From: Rhodobacter sp.
GTDB taxonomy: Bacteria > Pseudomonadota > Alphaproteobacteria > Rhodobacterales > Rhodobacteraceae
DNA: 64,000 nt
Direction: 5' to 3'
Assembly: GCA_020637555.1 (NCBI GenBank)
Contig: JACKKF010000010.1
Location: 1 to 64,000 of the forward strand
This document shows, one piece after another, positions 34,574-44,377 of this stretch. The first letter of the stretch is position 1, and every line of letters starts with the position of its first letter. A program made the translations under genes and the position numbers. Below the pieces are notes generated by a model. The model saw only the letters and a list, made by a program, of their open reading frames with translations, did no database searches and was not told where the DNA came from.

Positions 34574-35047
34574 ATGAATACACAATCGTTACAAAACAAA
34601 GGCGTTCTCGCAGGACTGAACCATCGTCTGGACCGTTCGATGCAACGATTCGACGGGCTCGCCTGGCTTGCGCTGCGCGCGACAACGGGACTTCTGTTGA
34701 TGCCCCACGGGGCACAGAAGCTCTTTGGCATGTTCGGAGGCGGCGGCATCACCGGGACGGCGGGTTTTCTTGAATCCGTTGGCTATCCGGCCCCGACACT
34801 GATGGCCATCCTCATTGGCGTCGTGGAATTCTTTGGCGGCCTGATGATTGCCACCGGGTTCATGACACGGTTCGCCGCCGTTGCGGTGGCGGTGTTCATG
34901 GGCTTTGCGGTCCTGTTCCATCTGGGCAACGGTTTCTTCTGGACCGCCCGCGGCTTCGAATACCCGGTGCTCTGGGGGATCGCAGCCATCTTCTTTGCTG
35001 TCAAAGGCGGTGGCGCCTATTCGATTGACGGCAGGGCCTCGGCCTGA
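34574..35047 (+). CDS. DoxX-family membrane protein
   Basis: A 157-residue DoxX protein with four membrane helices. Conserved blocks are GLLLMPHGAQKLFG, EFFGGLMIATGF and NGFFWTARGFEYPVLW. DoxX members take part in membrane redox/quinone-linked functions, but the precise activity is not known. An AAGGGAGGG site precedes the ATG; an ATG 60 bp upstream lies in the promoter region. It is the first gene after the MarR operator, 32 bp before a TRAP operon. Confidence 0.88.
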   Translation: MNTQSLQNKGVLAGLNHRLDRSMQRFDGLAWLALRATTGLLLMPHGAQKLFGMFGGGGITGTAGFLESVGYPAPTLMAILIGVVEFFGGLMIATGFMTRFAAVAVAVFMGFAVLFHLGNGFFWTARGFEYPVLWGIAAIFFAVKGGGAYSIDGRASA

Positions 35048-35079
35048 TCCGGCGCCCGCACTCAAAAGGAAATTCCCGA

Positions 35080-36117
35080 ATGATCAAGCAAATTGCCAAC
35101 AGCCTCTTTGGAGGCCTGTCCTGCCTTGCCCTGTCGTCCGTTCTTGCGGTGTCGAGCACGGCAACCACCGCCCAGGCCGAGGAATACGTCCTGTCGTCCT
35201 GGTTGCCGCCGACCCATCCGATCGTGACCGGCGTGATTCAGCCCTGGGCTGATCAGGTGGCCGAGGTGACCGAGGGACGTGTCACGGTTCGCATTCTTCC
35301 GCGCCCGCTTGGGCCGCCGCCCGCGCACTTCGATCTGGCAGCCGACGGTATCGCCGACATCACCTATGGGCTGCATTCCTTCACCACCGATGATCGCTTC
35401 CTTCGATCGCGTATCGGCCAGTTCTCGTTCCTGGGTGACGATGCCGTCAGCACCTCGGTCGCCTATTGGCGGGTCTACGGCGGCGACCTCGACGCGGCCG
35501 CCGAACACGAGCGCACGCACCTGCTGGGTCTCTGGGTGCATGGACCGGGCATGTTTCACAACAACCAGCACCGGATTGACGAACCGGGCGACTTCGCCGG
35601 CCTCAAGATCCGGGTTCCCGGTGGCTACATCGCGGAACTGGTCGAAGACCTGGGTGCGACGACCCAGTTCATGGGTCCGGGCGAAGTGTTCGAAAAGCTC
35701 TCGACCGGGGTGATCGACGGCGTGACCTTTCCGGCCGAAGCCTTGAGGGCTTTCAACCTGTCGCCGCACATTGCCTATTCGATGAGCGTGCCGGGCGGGC
35801 TCTACAACACAAGCTGGTTCATGGTCATGAACGAAGACCGCTGGGCTGATCTTTCCGACGCGGACCGCGCGGCAATCTCGGCAATCTCGGGCGAAGTCCT
35901 GGCCGAAAACGCCGGTCGGGTCTGGAACCAGGCGGATGCGGCGGGCCTTGCGGACGGCGAAGCCCACGGCGTCGAATTCTACGCTGCGTCCGACGCCGTT
36001 CTGCAGCGGGTGCAGCAGATCGCCTCGGCCCGCGAAGCCGAGTGGGCAGAGGCGGTCGCCGCGCAGGGGTTTGATGGTGCGGCCGCACTCTCGGCCCTGC
36101 GGGAGCTGGCCGAATAA
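35080..36117 (+). CDS. TRAP transporter substrate-binding protein 2 (DctP family)
   Basis: A 345-residue periplasmic binding protein. Signal peptide cleavage is likely after TTAQA; then a DctP fold with LKIRVPGGYIAELVEDLGA, the carboxylate-binding Arg, and STGVIDGVTFPAEAL. The ligand-pocket stretch differs from the first DctP (28641), so the substrates probably differ. Forms a tight operon with DctQ and DctM (1-bp overlap with the next gene) behind DoxX. Confidence 0.93.
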   Translation: MIKQIANSLFGGLSCLALSSVLAVSSTATTAQAEEYVLSSWLPPTHPIVTGVIQPWADQVAEVTEGRVTVRILPRPLGPPPAHFDLAADGIADITYGLHSFTTDDRFLRSRIGQFSFLGDDAVSTSVAYWRVYGGDLDAAAEHERTHLLGLWVHGPGMFHNNQHRIDEPGDFAGLKIRVPGGYIAELVEDLGATTQFMGPGEVFEKLSTGVIDGVTFPAEALRAFNLSPHIAYSMSVPGGLYNTSWFMVMNEDRWADLSDADRAAISAISGEVLAENAGRVWNQADAAGLADGEAHGVEFYAASDAVLQRVQQIASAREAEWAEAVAAQGFDGAAALSALRELAE

Positions 36118-36626
36118 TGAAGAACGAGACCGCAAACGTCTCGGGTGAAACCCAGCGTCAGGCCCCCACGGCCTGGCGCACCCTTGAGAAGGCTCTCGGC
36201 CTGGGGGTTACCGGCATTCTGACCGCCATGATGATCCTGACCGGCGCCGATGTCGTTGCCCGCTATGCGCTGAATGCACCGATCAAGGGGGCCTTCGAGA
36301 TGATCGAAATATTGCTGGTGTGCCTGGTCTTCTTGGCGATGCCGCTGGCGATGTTCTCCAACGCTCACGTCGAAGTCGAACTCTGGGAGCCGAAGTCAAC
36401 GCTGGGCAACCGCATTCGGATCGTTCTGGGCAGAACGGCGGAATTTCTGGTCTTCGGCTGTCTTGCCTGGCAGTTGGCCGAACACGCTGAACGGCTTGCC
36501 CGCTATGGCTCGGTCTCGAATTCTCTGAACATTCCGCTGAACATCATCGCCTGGGTCGCCGCGACCGCCTGTGCCATTGGCGCTGCCATCGCCTTGAGTC
36601 AAATCGTCAAGAGCCTGCGAGCATAG
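36117..36626 (+). CDS. TRAP transporter small permease 2 (DctQ)
   Basis: A 169-residue DctQ-type four-helix protein with VVARYALNAPIKGAFEMIE and LAMFSNAHVEVELW. It starts at the last base of the dctP stop codon and is followed by DctM after 2 bp. Confidence 0.92.
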   Translation: MKNETANVSGETQRQAPTAWRTLEKALGLGVTGILTAMMILTGADVVARYALNAPIKGAFEMIEILLVCLVFLAMPLAMFSNAHVEVELWEPKSTLGNRIRIVLGRTAEFLVFGCLAWQLAEHAERLARYGSVSNSLNIPLNIIAWVAATACAIGAAIALSQIVKSLRA

Positions 36627-36628
36627 CA

Positions 36629-37936
36629 ATGATCCCCTCACTTATCGCCTTCGCTGCCCTTTTCGGACAAGTCCTGCTCAGGGTGCCAATCGCCTTTGCG
36701 ATGATCATCACCGGCACCGTCGGGTTCGCGTTTCTTCGCAGCTGGGAAACCAGTCTGCGCCTGACCGGCAATGCGGCATTCGACACCGTTTTTTCGTTTA
36801 CCCTGTCGGTGATCCCGCTGTTCATTCTGATGGGGAACCTCCTGACCCGATCAGGTGTTTCGGATGCGCTTTTCCTGACCGCACATCGGGCGCTCTATCG
36901 GCTGAAAGGAGGGCTGGCGATGGCCACCATCGTGGCCTGCGGCGGGTTCTCGGCGGTCTGCGGATCATCCCTTGCCACGGCGGCGACCATGTCCAAGGTC
37001 GCGATGCCCTCCATGCGCAAGACCGGCTATGCCGACAGCCTGGCCACCGGCTCGATCGCGGCAGGCGGCACTCTCGGCATCCTGATCCCGCCTTCGGTCA
37101 TCCTGATCATCTATGGACTCCTGACCGAGGCCGACATCGGGAAGCTGTTCATGGCCGGTATCCTGCCCGGACTGCTGGGGGTGCTGTTCTACATCGGTGC
37201 GGTCTCGGTTACCGTGCGGTTGAAGCCGGACCTGGCCCCTCAGGAAGCGGGGGTCGAGACCATCTCGCGCTCTGACATCAGCGGAGTGATCGCCGTGGTC
37301 GGGCTGTTCGCGGTGATCATGGTCGGCATCTACGGGGGCATCTTCACCCCGTCCGAGGCCGCCGCGGTCGGCGCGCTGGTCTCGTTGTTGATCGCCATCG
37401 TCCGAGGCAAGCTGCCGTTGCGCGACTATGTGGCGATCTGCATCGACACGGCCCGGACATCGGCGATGATCTTTGCGCTGATCATCGGTGCCGAGGTCTT
37501 TTCCAACTTCGTCAGCTACGCGGGTCTTCCGGATGCGATCCTTGCCTGGGTCAGCGGGCTGGACGTGGGGCCCTATACGGTCATCCTGGCGTTGATCGTC
37601 ATCTACATCATACTTGGCGCCGTTCTCGAAAGCCTGTCGATGATCCTGCTGACCGTGCCGATCTTTTATCCGTTGGTCCTTTCACTGGACTTCGGATCAG
37701 GCTGGCTGGGAGATCCCGCGAACGTGACGATCTGGTTCGGCATTCTCGTCGTCGTCGTGACGGAGATCAGCCTGATTTCGCCGCCGATCGGTCTGAATGT
37801 GTTCGTGCTGCGCAGCGTGCTGCGCGACGTGCCGATCACAACGATTTTCCGAGGGATCATGCCCTTCTGGGCATCTGATCTGATACGGCTGGCGGTCCTT
37901 GTCGCCTTCCCTGCCATCGCCCTGATCTTCAATTGA
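36629..37936 (+). CDS. TRAP transporter large permease 2 (DctM)
   Basis: A 435-residue DctM permease with the usual GSSLATAATMSKVAMP and GILIPPSVILIIYG blocks and about twelve membrane helices. Completes the second TRAP system. A strong hairpin follows 81 bp downstream. Confidence 0.93.
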   Translation: MIPSLIAFAALFGQVLLRVPIAFAMIITGTVGFAFLRSWETSLRLTGNAAFDTVFSFTLSVIPLFILMGNLLTRSGVSDALFLTAHRALYRLKGGLAMATIVACGGFSAVCGSSLATAATMSKVAMPSMRKTGYADSLATGSIAAGGTLGILIPPSVILIIYGLLTEADIGKLFMAGILPGLLGVLFYIGAVSVTVRLKPDLAPQEAGVETISRSDISGVIAVVGLFAVIMVGIYGGIFTPSEAAAVGALVSLLIAIVRGKLPLRDYVAICIDTARTSAMIFALIIGAEVFSNFVSYAGLPDAILAWVSGLDVGPYTVILALIVIYIILGAVLESLSMILLTVPIFYPLVLSLDFGSGWLGDPANVTIWFGILVVVVTEISLISPPIGLNVFVLRSVLRDVPITTIFRGIMPFWASDLIRLAVLVAFPAIALIFN

Positions 37937-38017
37937 GCAGGGCATGGGCGCGTTCGTCGAGCGGCCCCTTTGCGGGGTGCCTTGTGCGGCATCGCTGAAA
38001 CGGGCGGCGACAAGATC

Positions 38018-38047
38018 CCGAACGGGGCGCCTGGGCGTCCCGTTCGG
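38018..38047. terminator. Hairpin between two convergent operons
   Basis: Arms CCGAACGGG and CCCGTTCGG pair perfectly, and the inner bases add four more pairs (one G-U), giving a 13-bp stem with a 4-nt loop. It lies between the ends of convergent operons (37936 and 38056), a position expected for a bidirectional terminator. U-runs are missing on both sides. Confidence 0.6.
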
Positions 38048-38055
38048 AAGCGTCC

Positions 38056-39051
38056 CTAGGCCCGCAACGCCTTGTCATACCCGAACAGGGCCGCAGCCCC
38101 CCCGGTATGCAGAAAGACGATCCTCTGACCCTTGCGAAAGGTGCCGCGACGGATCAGGTCGATCATCCCCGCAGCCCCCTTGGCGGAATAGACGGGGTCC
38201 AGCAACAACCCTTCCAGTTCCGCAAACAGGCGGATGGCCTCCAGCCCGCCCTCTGTCGGGATGCCATAACCTTCGCCGACATAGTCTGTGTTCGCCACCA
38301 CATCCGCGCGGGCGACGACATCGGGGCAGCCCAGTTTCTCGGCGGTGGCACAGGCCAGCTTGAAGACGTTGTCCTCCTGCACGGGCCGGGGCGCACGCAC
38401 GCCGATGCCCAGCAGCGGCAATTGCGCGTTGCATGCCGCCAATCCGGTGATCAGCCCGGCCTGGGTGCCGGCGCTGCCGGTTGCGTGGACCAGATGATCG
38501 AACACCAGCCCCAGATCGTTGATCTGGCCCAGCAATTCGAACGCGCAGTTGACATACCCCAGGGCGCCGGTGGCATTCGACCCGCCTCCGGGGATGGTAT
38601 AGACGGTGCGCCCCCTTTCCCGAAACGTGTTGGCAACGGATTCCATCTCGGCGTTCATGTCCAGTCCGCCAGGACGGGTCTCGGTTGTTGCACCGTGCAG
38701 ATGGTCCAGCAACACATTGCCGTTGCCGGTATAGTTCGGATCGGTCGATCCGGTCCGATCCTCGAGCAGGAGGTGGCAGGCCATGCCCAGTCTGGCCGCC
38801 GCCGCCGCGGTCTGCCGCGCGTGGTTCGATTGGGTTGCGCCCTGGGTCATCACCATGTCGGCCCCTTGCGCCTGCGCCTCGGCCATCAGGAACTCAAGCT
38901 TGCGGGTCTTGTTGCCGCCCGTGGACAGGCCGGTGCAATCATCGCGTTTGACCCAGATTTCGGGCCCGCCCAGGGCCGCGCTCAGGCGTGGCATGGGTTC
39001 GAGCGGCGTGGAAAGATGTCCAAGGCGGACACGCGGAAAGCGGGACAGCAT
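38056..39051 (-). CDS. D-cysteine desulfhydrase-type PLP enzyme
   Basis: A 331-residue PLP-dependent enzyme of the D-cysteine desulfhydrase/ACC deaminase family. The PLP lysine motif [11 protein letters not shown] and the downstream [19 protein letters not shown] and [11 protein letters not shown] phosphate-binding blocks fit D-cysteine desulfhydrase. It would convert D-cysteine or another D-amino acid with a leaving group into pyruvate, ammonia and sulfide. The ATG chosen gives the normal family length. It is the last gene of an operon with N-acyl-D-amino-acid deacylase and a TRAP transporter. Confidence 0.85.
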   Translation of the reverse strand: MLSRFPRVRLGHLSTPLEPMPRLSAALGGPEIWVKRDDCTGLSTGGNKTRKLEFLMAEAQAQGADMVMTQGATQSNHARQTAAAAARLGMACHLLLEDRTGSTDPNYTGNGNVLLDHLHGATTETRPGGLDMNAEMESVANTFRERGRTVYTIPGGGSNATGALGYVNCAFELLGQINDLGLVFDHLVHATGSAGTQAGLITGLAACNAQLPLLGIGVRAPRPVQEDNVFKLACATAEKLGCPDVVARADVVANTDYVGEGYGIPTEGGLEAIRLFAELEGLLLDPVYSAKGAAGMIDLIRRGTFRKGQRIVFLHTGGAAALFGYDKALRA

Positions 39052-39077
39052 CACGGGCGGGGTCCTTTCGAGATCAG

Positions 39078-40523
39078 TCAGGAAATGCGGGCCAGAACGC
39101 GGCCCGGGCGCAGGCCCGTGGCAGCATGTCCGGTCCATGTCTGGCGGCCGTTGCACCAGACGCCGCGCAGTCCCGTGGCCGGGTGCTTTGGGGCCGCGAA
39201 GCTGGCGGTATCGTGGATGGTGGCGGGGTCGAACAGCACCAGATCGGCAAAGGCGCCCGGGGCCAGCACACCCCGGTCCTGCAGGCCAAACCGCGCGGCC
39301 GTCAATCCGGTCATGCGGTGCACGGCCTCTTCCAGCGGAAAGAGGCTTTCATCGCGGGCATAGTGCCCCAGCACCCGCGGGAACGTGCCCCAGGCGCGGG
39401 GATGGGGGTGCGGGTCTGCGACCAGCCCGTCGGAACCGATCATCGTCAGGGGATGGCGCAGGATGCGGCGCAGATCGCTTTCATCCATCTGGAAATAGAT
39501 GGCGCCGGCGGGCAGCAACCGTTTCGCGGCCTCGGGCAGCGACAGGCCCAGGTCGGCAGCGATGTCGCTCAGGTCACGGCCGCCCATCTCGGGCATGGCT
39601 TCGGACCAGGTGACGATGACGCGGGCGGCCTGTTCGACACGGTCCGGAAACAGAAAGGTGGACCCCGCGACATAAGGATAGGCATCAAGCCCCACATCCT
39701 GACCCGCCGCGCGGGCCGCGTCGATCATGGCCAGGGTCACCGCGGATTTGCCGTGGTTCTGCGGGTTCATGCATTTGTGGTGGGAAACGATCGCCGGCAC
39801 GCCGGTGTCGCGCCCGATCCGCAGCGTTTCCCGGACCGAGTCGATGACGCCGTCGGCCTCGTTGCGCATATGGGTGACATACAGCCCGCCATGCGCGCGC
39901 AGAACCTGGCCGATCTCGATCACTTCCTCGGTCGGGGCGGCTGTCGCGGGCGGATAGTAAAGCCCTGTCGACATCCCCGCAGCGCCCTGGTCCAGCGCAA
40001 TGTCCAGAAGGGCGCGCATCGTGGCGATCTCGGACGCGGTTGCGGGGCGGTCGAACCGGTCCATCGCCGCGTGGCGCAACGTCGTGTGACCACACAGGCA
40101 GATCGAATTGACGGCCGCAGGCTCATCCCTCAGCCGTGCGAAATAGGCGGCGAAATCGGGGAACATCAGCGCCGGATCCGGCACCAGCGAGGCCAGCGGT
40201 TGCGGCAGCGGGCCGCGCCCGGGCGGATTGGGTGCCAGCGAAAACCCGCAGTTGCCGTTGACAACCGTGGTCACGCCCTGGCTGATCTTTGGTTCAAGCA
40301 GCGGGGTCTGCAGCAACGCCAGATCGTCGTGGCAATGGCTGTCGATGAACCCGGGCGTCAGAGCCAGCCCGGCGGCGTCGATCTCGATCCCGGCGCGCCA
40401 GTCGGTCAGATCGCCCATCGCCGCGATCCGGTCGTCGGTCACCGCCAGATCCCCGGTCAGTGACGGGCCGCCCGTGCCGTCGATCAACCGCGCGCTCCGC
40501 AGGATGAGGTCAGCCTTGCTCAT
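39078..40523 (-). CDS. N-acyl-D-amino-acid deacylase (amidohydrolase family)
   Basis: A 481-residue amidohydrolase of the D-aminoacylase group. The metal site shows DSHCHDD, with Cys in VVNGNCGFS as in D-aminoacylases, [21 protein letters not shown] and the late [24 protein letters not shown] signature with the catalytic Asp. It hydrolyses N-acyl-D-amino acids to the free D-amino acid. The start overlaps the DctQ stop (ATGA). Gene order predicts import of an acylated D-amino acid by the TRAP system, deacylation here, and beta-elimination by the desulfhydrase downstream. Confidence 0.88.
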   Translation of the reverse strand: MSKADLILRSARLIDGTGGPSLTGDLAVTDDRIAAMGDLTDWRAGIEIDAAGLALTPGFIDSHCHDDLALLQTPLLEPKISQGVTTVVNGNCGFSLAPNPPGRGPLPQPLASLVPDPALMFPDFAAYFARLRDEPAAVNSICLCGHTTLRHAAMDRFDRPATASEIATMRALLDIALDQGAAGMSTGLYYPPATAAPTEEVIEIGQVLRAHGGLYVTHMRNEADGVIDSVRETLRIGRDTGVPAIVSHHKCMNPQNHGKSAVTLAMIDAARAAGQDVGLDAYPYVAGSTFLFPDRVEQAARVIVTWSEAMPEMGGRDLSDIAADLGLSLPEAAKRLLPAGAIYFQMDESDLRRILRHPLTMIGSDGLVADPHPHPRAWGTFPRVLGHYARDESLFPLEEAVHRMTGLTAARFGLQDRGVLAPGAFADLVLFDPATIHDTASFAAPKHPATGLRGVWCNGRQTWTGHAATGLRPGRVLARIS

Positions 40524-41035
40524 GTCAACAGGTCCGACTTGAGGTCGCGGTTGTCGCCCGCCCAACGTGCGGCCAGGTGGATCAGGATGATCGTGAAGGC
40601 CAGCGGCACGGCGACCGCCACCCAGATCATCGGCAGATCCATCGCCCCCGAGGTCGAGCGCAGCGCGCGGCCCAGGAAGCTGCGGGCGAAGGTGCCGTTG
40701 GTTCCGACAAAACAGTAATAGAGAACCGGCGCGATGAAGATCAGGACATAGACGCTTTGAATCATGCGCAGGATCACCTGGCCGCGCGGTCCGGTGCCGG
40801 GCGTGAACAGCGCCGGGTCAAAGCGCGCCTTGAATGACATGGCAGCCCCCATCAACCCGACCCAGATCATCGCATACCGCGCCGCTTCCTCGGTCCAGAC
40901 CGGCGGGGCCGAGAACCCGTAGCGCGCCACGACCTGCAGGGACACCGCCCCCACCAACCCCAGCAGCATGACCAGCGCGACCAGCCGCGTGACCGCGTGC
41001 AAGGCGTTCGACAGGGCAATGAGGGCTGCGCGCAT
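40520..41035 (-). CDS. TRAP transporter small permease 3 (DctQ)
   Basis: A 171-residue DctQ-type protein with four membrane segments (VALVMLLGLVGAVSLQVVARY..., WTEEAARYAMIWVGLMGAA). It follows DctP by 1 bp and overlaps the deacylase start by 4 bp. Order M-P-Q differs from the P-Q-M order of the other two TRAP systems here. Confidence 0.9.
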   Translation of the reverse strand: MRAALIALSNALHAVTRLVALVMLLGLVGAVSLQVVARYGFSAPPVWTEEAARYAMIWVGLMGAAMSFKARFDPALFTPGTGPRGQVILRMIQSVYVLIFIAPVLYYCFVGTNGTFARSFLGRALRSTSGAMDLPMIWVAVAVPLAFTIILIHLAARWAGDNRDLKSDLLT

Positions 41036-41036
41036 G

Positions 41037-42017
41037 TCAGTGCCCGCGAACCTGGTTCAGGGCACCCGTGACCAGCGCCATTCCTTCGTCACCCAGCAGC
41101 TGGGCGTGGATCGGGGTGGACATCTCGACCAGCCGGTCGCGTTCTCCGGGCGCCAGTTCGGTCACGGTCACACCGGCCTCGGCAAAGCGCGCGTCGACCT
41201 GTGCGGCCCATCCGGGCAGCCAAGCGCGGTTCGCCTGCAGGCCGGCGACCATCGCGGCGTCGATGGTTGCGCGATCACCCTCGGAAAGGCCCGAATACCA
41301 GTCCTCGGAGATCATCACCGCGCGGAAACTGGGTGCCAGCGCCGCCGGGGTATAGTGGTGCAGGAACTCGGTGTGGCCCGTCCGCAGCGCCGAGTTCGGC
41401 GGATTCACATAGCCGTCGACAACCCCGGTCTGCAGCGCATTCGATACCTCGGACCAGTCAACGATGGTGGAACTGACACCAAGGGCGCTGAAGAACGCGA
41501 CCTGCCCGCGATTGAGCGCGCGCATCCGCAGGCCCTGCAGATCCTCGACCGTCGCAACCGGCGTGTGGGTGTTGAAGAACCCGGCATCCAGGCCCCGCAC
41601 GTTGAACCCGGCGATCCGCACGCCGTTCTCAAGCAACGGCGCGTTGATGTGGTCCATCAGGTCGGTTTCGGCCATCACCCGATCGAATTCCTCGGTGCTG
41701 GCAAACAGAAAGGGCAGGATAGTCACACGCAGAAGCGGGCTCATCGATGCTGGCGCCGTCGCGGCCCCCAGGTTGACCTGAACAAGGCCCTGCGCGGTCT
41801 GGCTCAGCCGCTCTTCCTCGTTGCCGAGGGCGTTCGACGGAAAGACCTCGACCGTGAAACCCCCGGCTTCAGCCACCGGACGAAAGCCCTCGACAAAGGC
41901 ATACTCGCCGTTGGTGACACTGTCCTCGGCATCGTTCATCGCGATGCGGATAGTCTGTGCCGAGACCGGCAGAGCCAGGGTTGCGGCCAGCAGGGCCGAA
42001 AGTGCCAGGTGTTTCAT
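41037..42017 (-). CDS. TRAP transporter substrate-binding protein 3 (DctP family)
   Basis: A 326-residue periplasmic binding protein: signal peptide MKHLALSALLAATLALPVSA, then a DctP fold with LQGLRMRALNRGQ and LQTGVVDGYVNPPNS. Preceded by GGGAGA at suitable distance. The usual Arg in the substrate pocket is present (LRMRAL). Predicted ligand from gene context: an N-acyl-D-amino acid or D-amino acid. Confidence 0.9.
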   Translation of the reverse strand: MKHLALSALLAATLALPVSAQTIRIAMNDAEDSVTNGEYAFVEGFRPVAEAGGFTVEVFPSNALGNEEERLSQTAQGLVQVNLGAATAPASMSPLLRVTILPFLFASTEEFDRVMAETDLMDHINAPLLENGVRIAGFNVRGLDAGFFNTHTPVATVEDLQGLRMRALNRGQVAFFSALGVSSTIVDWSEVSNALQTGVVDGYVNPPNSALRTGHTEFLHHYTPAALAPSFRAVMISEDWYSGLSEGDRATIDAAMVAGLQANRAWLPGWAAQVDARFAEAGVTVTELAPGERDRLVEMSTPIHAQLLGDEGMALVTGALNQVRGH

Positions 42018-42036
42018 GTCGTGTTCTCCCATGAAG

Positions 42037-43320
42037 TCAGATGAGCCCCAAAGCCCGGGGCAGCCATAGCGTGATGTCGGGAACAAAGGTCAGGACCAGG
42101 AGCAGGCCGATCTGGGCGAGCAGGAACGGCGCCACCGCCCGCACCAGCGCCCAGTAGTTCACACCCGTGACGGTTGCGATGATGATGAGCACACCGCCAA
42201 ATGGCGGCGACAGCAGGCCCAGCGTGATGTTGAAGCAGATGACGATTCCCAGATGCACGGGGTCGGCGCCCATGTCGATCGCGACGGGCACAAGGATCGG
42301 CGCCATCAGGGCCACCGCGGCCTTGACGTCCATCACCATCCCGGCCAGCAGGAAGACGACATTCACCGCCATCAGGTAGCCCATGGGCCCCAGGCCCAGG
42401 GTGGCCACCTCGTCGCCCAGACGACGCGGCAGTTGATAGAGAGCCGCCAGATAGGAAAACGCCGCAATCGCGCACAGGATCACGAATACGGCCCCCAGCA
42501 TGACGGCGGTGCGCTCGCCTGCCTTGACGATCCCGGGCCAGTCCAGATCGCGGCGCGCGACACCGATCGCCAGGGCCGCCAGAACCGCGATCGCGGCCGA
42601 TTCGGCAGGCGTGGCAAATCCGAACAGGACGCCCCCCAGGATGATGACCGGCAGCAGCAGGGCCGGCAGCGCCCGCCACAAGGCCGGCCAGAAACGGGGG
42701 ATTTCGACTCCGGCGCCACCCGGATGATCGTGCCGATGCGCATACCAGCTGTTCATCGCCATCAGCACCGCCGCCAGCAGCAGCCCCGGCACGACACCGG
42801 CGGCGAACAGCGCCGGAACCGAGGCCCCCATCAATGCACCGTAAAAGATCAAGATGACGCTGGGCGGAATGATCGGGCCGATGATCGACGAGGCCGCTGT
42901 CACCGCGGCTGCATAGGTGTCGGAATAGCCGCGCGCGCGCATCGCGGGTACCAGGGTGTTCGACATCGCCGCCGCATCGGCAACCGCCGAGCCCGACACA
43001 CCGGCAAAGAACACGCTGGCCATGATGTTCACATGCCCCAGACCACCCTTGAACCGGCCGACAAGCGCCATGGCAAGGTCGATCAGCGCCTTGGTCACCC
43101 CCCCGCGATTCATCAGGTCGCCGGTCAGGATGAACAGCGGCATCGCAAGAAAGGCAAAGACATCGAGCTGGCTGAAGATCCGCTGCGGCAGGATCGCGAG
43201 GAAATCGGTCGATCCGCCCGCGATGAAGCTGAGCACTGACGCCGCGCCCACGACATAGGCAATCGCCCCCCCAGCCACCAGGCCGATGATCGCCAGTCCG
43301 AAGATCACGAGAAACAGCAT
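42037..43320 (-). CDS. TRAP transporter large permease 3 (DctM)
   Basis: A 427-residue DctM permease with SGSAVADAAAMSNTLVPAMRARGY and IGPIIPPSVILIFYG. I chose the internal ATG, giving the usual family length; an ATG 33 bp upstream is possible. First gene of the leftward operon, divergent from the LysR gene at 43425. Confidence 0.92.
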   Translation of the reverse strand: MLFLVIFGLAIIGLVAGGAIAYVVGAASVLSFIAGGSTDFLAILPQRIFSQLDVFAFLAMPLFILTGDLMNRGGVTKALIDLAMALVGRFKGGLGHVNIMASVFFAGVSGSAVADAAAMSNTLVPAMRARGYSDTYAAAVTAASSIIGPIIPPSVILIFYGALMGASVPALFAAGVVPGLLLAAVLMAMNSWYAHRHDHPGGAGVEIPRFWPALWRALPALLLPVIILGGVLFGFATPAESAAIAVLAALAIGVARRDLDWPGIVKAGERTAVMLGAVFVILCAIAAFSYLAALYQLPRRLGDEVATLGLGPMGYLMAVNVVFLLAGMVMDVKAAVALMAPILVPVAIDMGADPVHLGIVICFNITLGLLSPPFGGVLIIIATVTGVNYWALVRAVAPFLLAQIGLLLVLTFVPDITLWLPRALGLI

Positions 43321-43396
43321 GTCAGATAGCCTGCCAGGAACCCTAATCACCATATTTTTGATGTAACGCGGCCGTCCAATGCTTTGTTCTTGTGAT

Positions 43397-43417
43397 AATA
43401 TGCGGAAATTGCATATT
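43397..43417. promoter_or_regulatory. LysR-type binding site at the divergent promoter
   Basis: AATATGC-7 nt-GCATATT is a perfect 7-bp inverted repeat ending 8 bp before the LysR start. It lies in the only AT-rich stretch between divergent dctM and lysR genes and is a natural LysR site for regulation of the D-amino-acid operon and itself. Confidence 0.6.
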
Positions 43418-43424
43418 GATGGGC

Positions 43425-44342
43425 ATGGATGTCGGCTGGATCGAGGATCTCATCGCGCTCGAGGAACATGGGACTCTGGCCCGTGCTGCCGCCGCGCGCC
43501 ATGTGACCCAGCCCGCGTTCTCGCGCCGGATCGCGGCGATCGAATCGTGGTGCGGGGCGTCGCTGGTCGATCGGTCGCGGCGGCCCCTGCGCCTGCATCC
43601 GGAAGCATTGGCGCTGCTGCCCGACCTGCGCGCCGCGGCGGCGACCTTTCGCCAGCTCCGCGACGATCTCCGGCGCTCCCAGGCCGAGGGCGCCAGGGTC
43701 ATCATCGCGGCGCAGCACAGTCTGGCGATCTCGCTCATGCCGCGACTTTTCGAGAGGGTCGAATACTCGTTGCCGTCCCTGGCGGTCCGACTGCGTTCGA
43801 TCAACCGGTCCGAGGGGGTGGTCCTGTTGCTGACCGGTGCGGCCGACGTGCTGATCTGCCACGAGACCGATCGCCTGCCGCTGGCCCTGGGCGCGATCGA
43901 AGTCGAGCGGGTCACGATCGAGGAGGACATCCTGGTGCCGGTCACGGGCGATCCGAGCTTTCGCGATCACCTCGACACGGCGATTGCGACGGGTGCGGGC
44001 CTGGATCTGCCTTGCGTGACCTATCCGACCGACGGGTTTCTCGGGCGCGTCTTGCGGGATGAATGTCTGTCGGACCTGCCGTCAGGGCTGACCGTTTCGG
44101 CACGGATCGAGACCGCCCTGACACCTGCGGTCGTGCGGCTGGTCGAGGGGCGACCACTGGCTGGCTGGCTGCCGAAGTCGATGATCGAACGGGAACTGGC
44201 CAACGACACCCTGTTTCTTCTGCCCGAAACTCTGGGAACGGCACGGCTCAGGGTCAATGCGGTCCGCACCCTGGGCCGCAGCAGTCGCACGACAAACGCT
44301 CTTTGGGAAAGCTTCAGGACCCATCGCGCGGCAGCACCCTGA
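43425..44342 (+). CDS. LysR-family regulator
   Basis: A 305-residue LysR regulator. The HTH is GTLARAAAARHVTQPAFSRRIAAIESWCG, followed by an effector domain. I favour ATG 43425 over ATG 43419, six bases upstream, because it leaves the binding site free. It is divergent from the D-amino-acid TRAP operon and probably controls it. Confidence 0.9.
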   Translation: MDVGWIEDLIALEEHGTLARAAAARHVTQPAFSRRIAAIESWCGASLVDRSRRPLRLHPEALALLPDLRAAAATFRQLRDDLRRSQAEGARVIIAAQHSLAISLMPRLFERVEYSLPSLAVRLRSINRSEGVVLLLTGAADVLICHETDRLPLALGAIEVERVTIEEDILVPVTGDPSFRDHLDTAIATGAGLDLPCVTYPTDGFLGRVLRDECLSDLPSGLTVSARIETALTPAVVRLVEGRPLAGWLPKSMIERELANDTLFLLPETLGTARLRVNAVRTLGRSSRTTNALWESFRTHRAAAP

Positions 44343-44377
44343 TCCGCGCCCGGGCGCGGAACAGGGCACGGCTGCCC

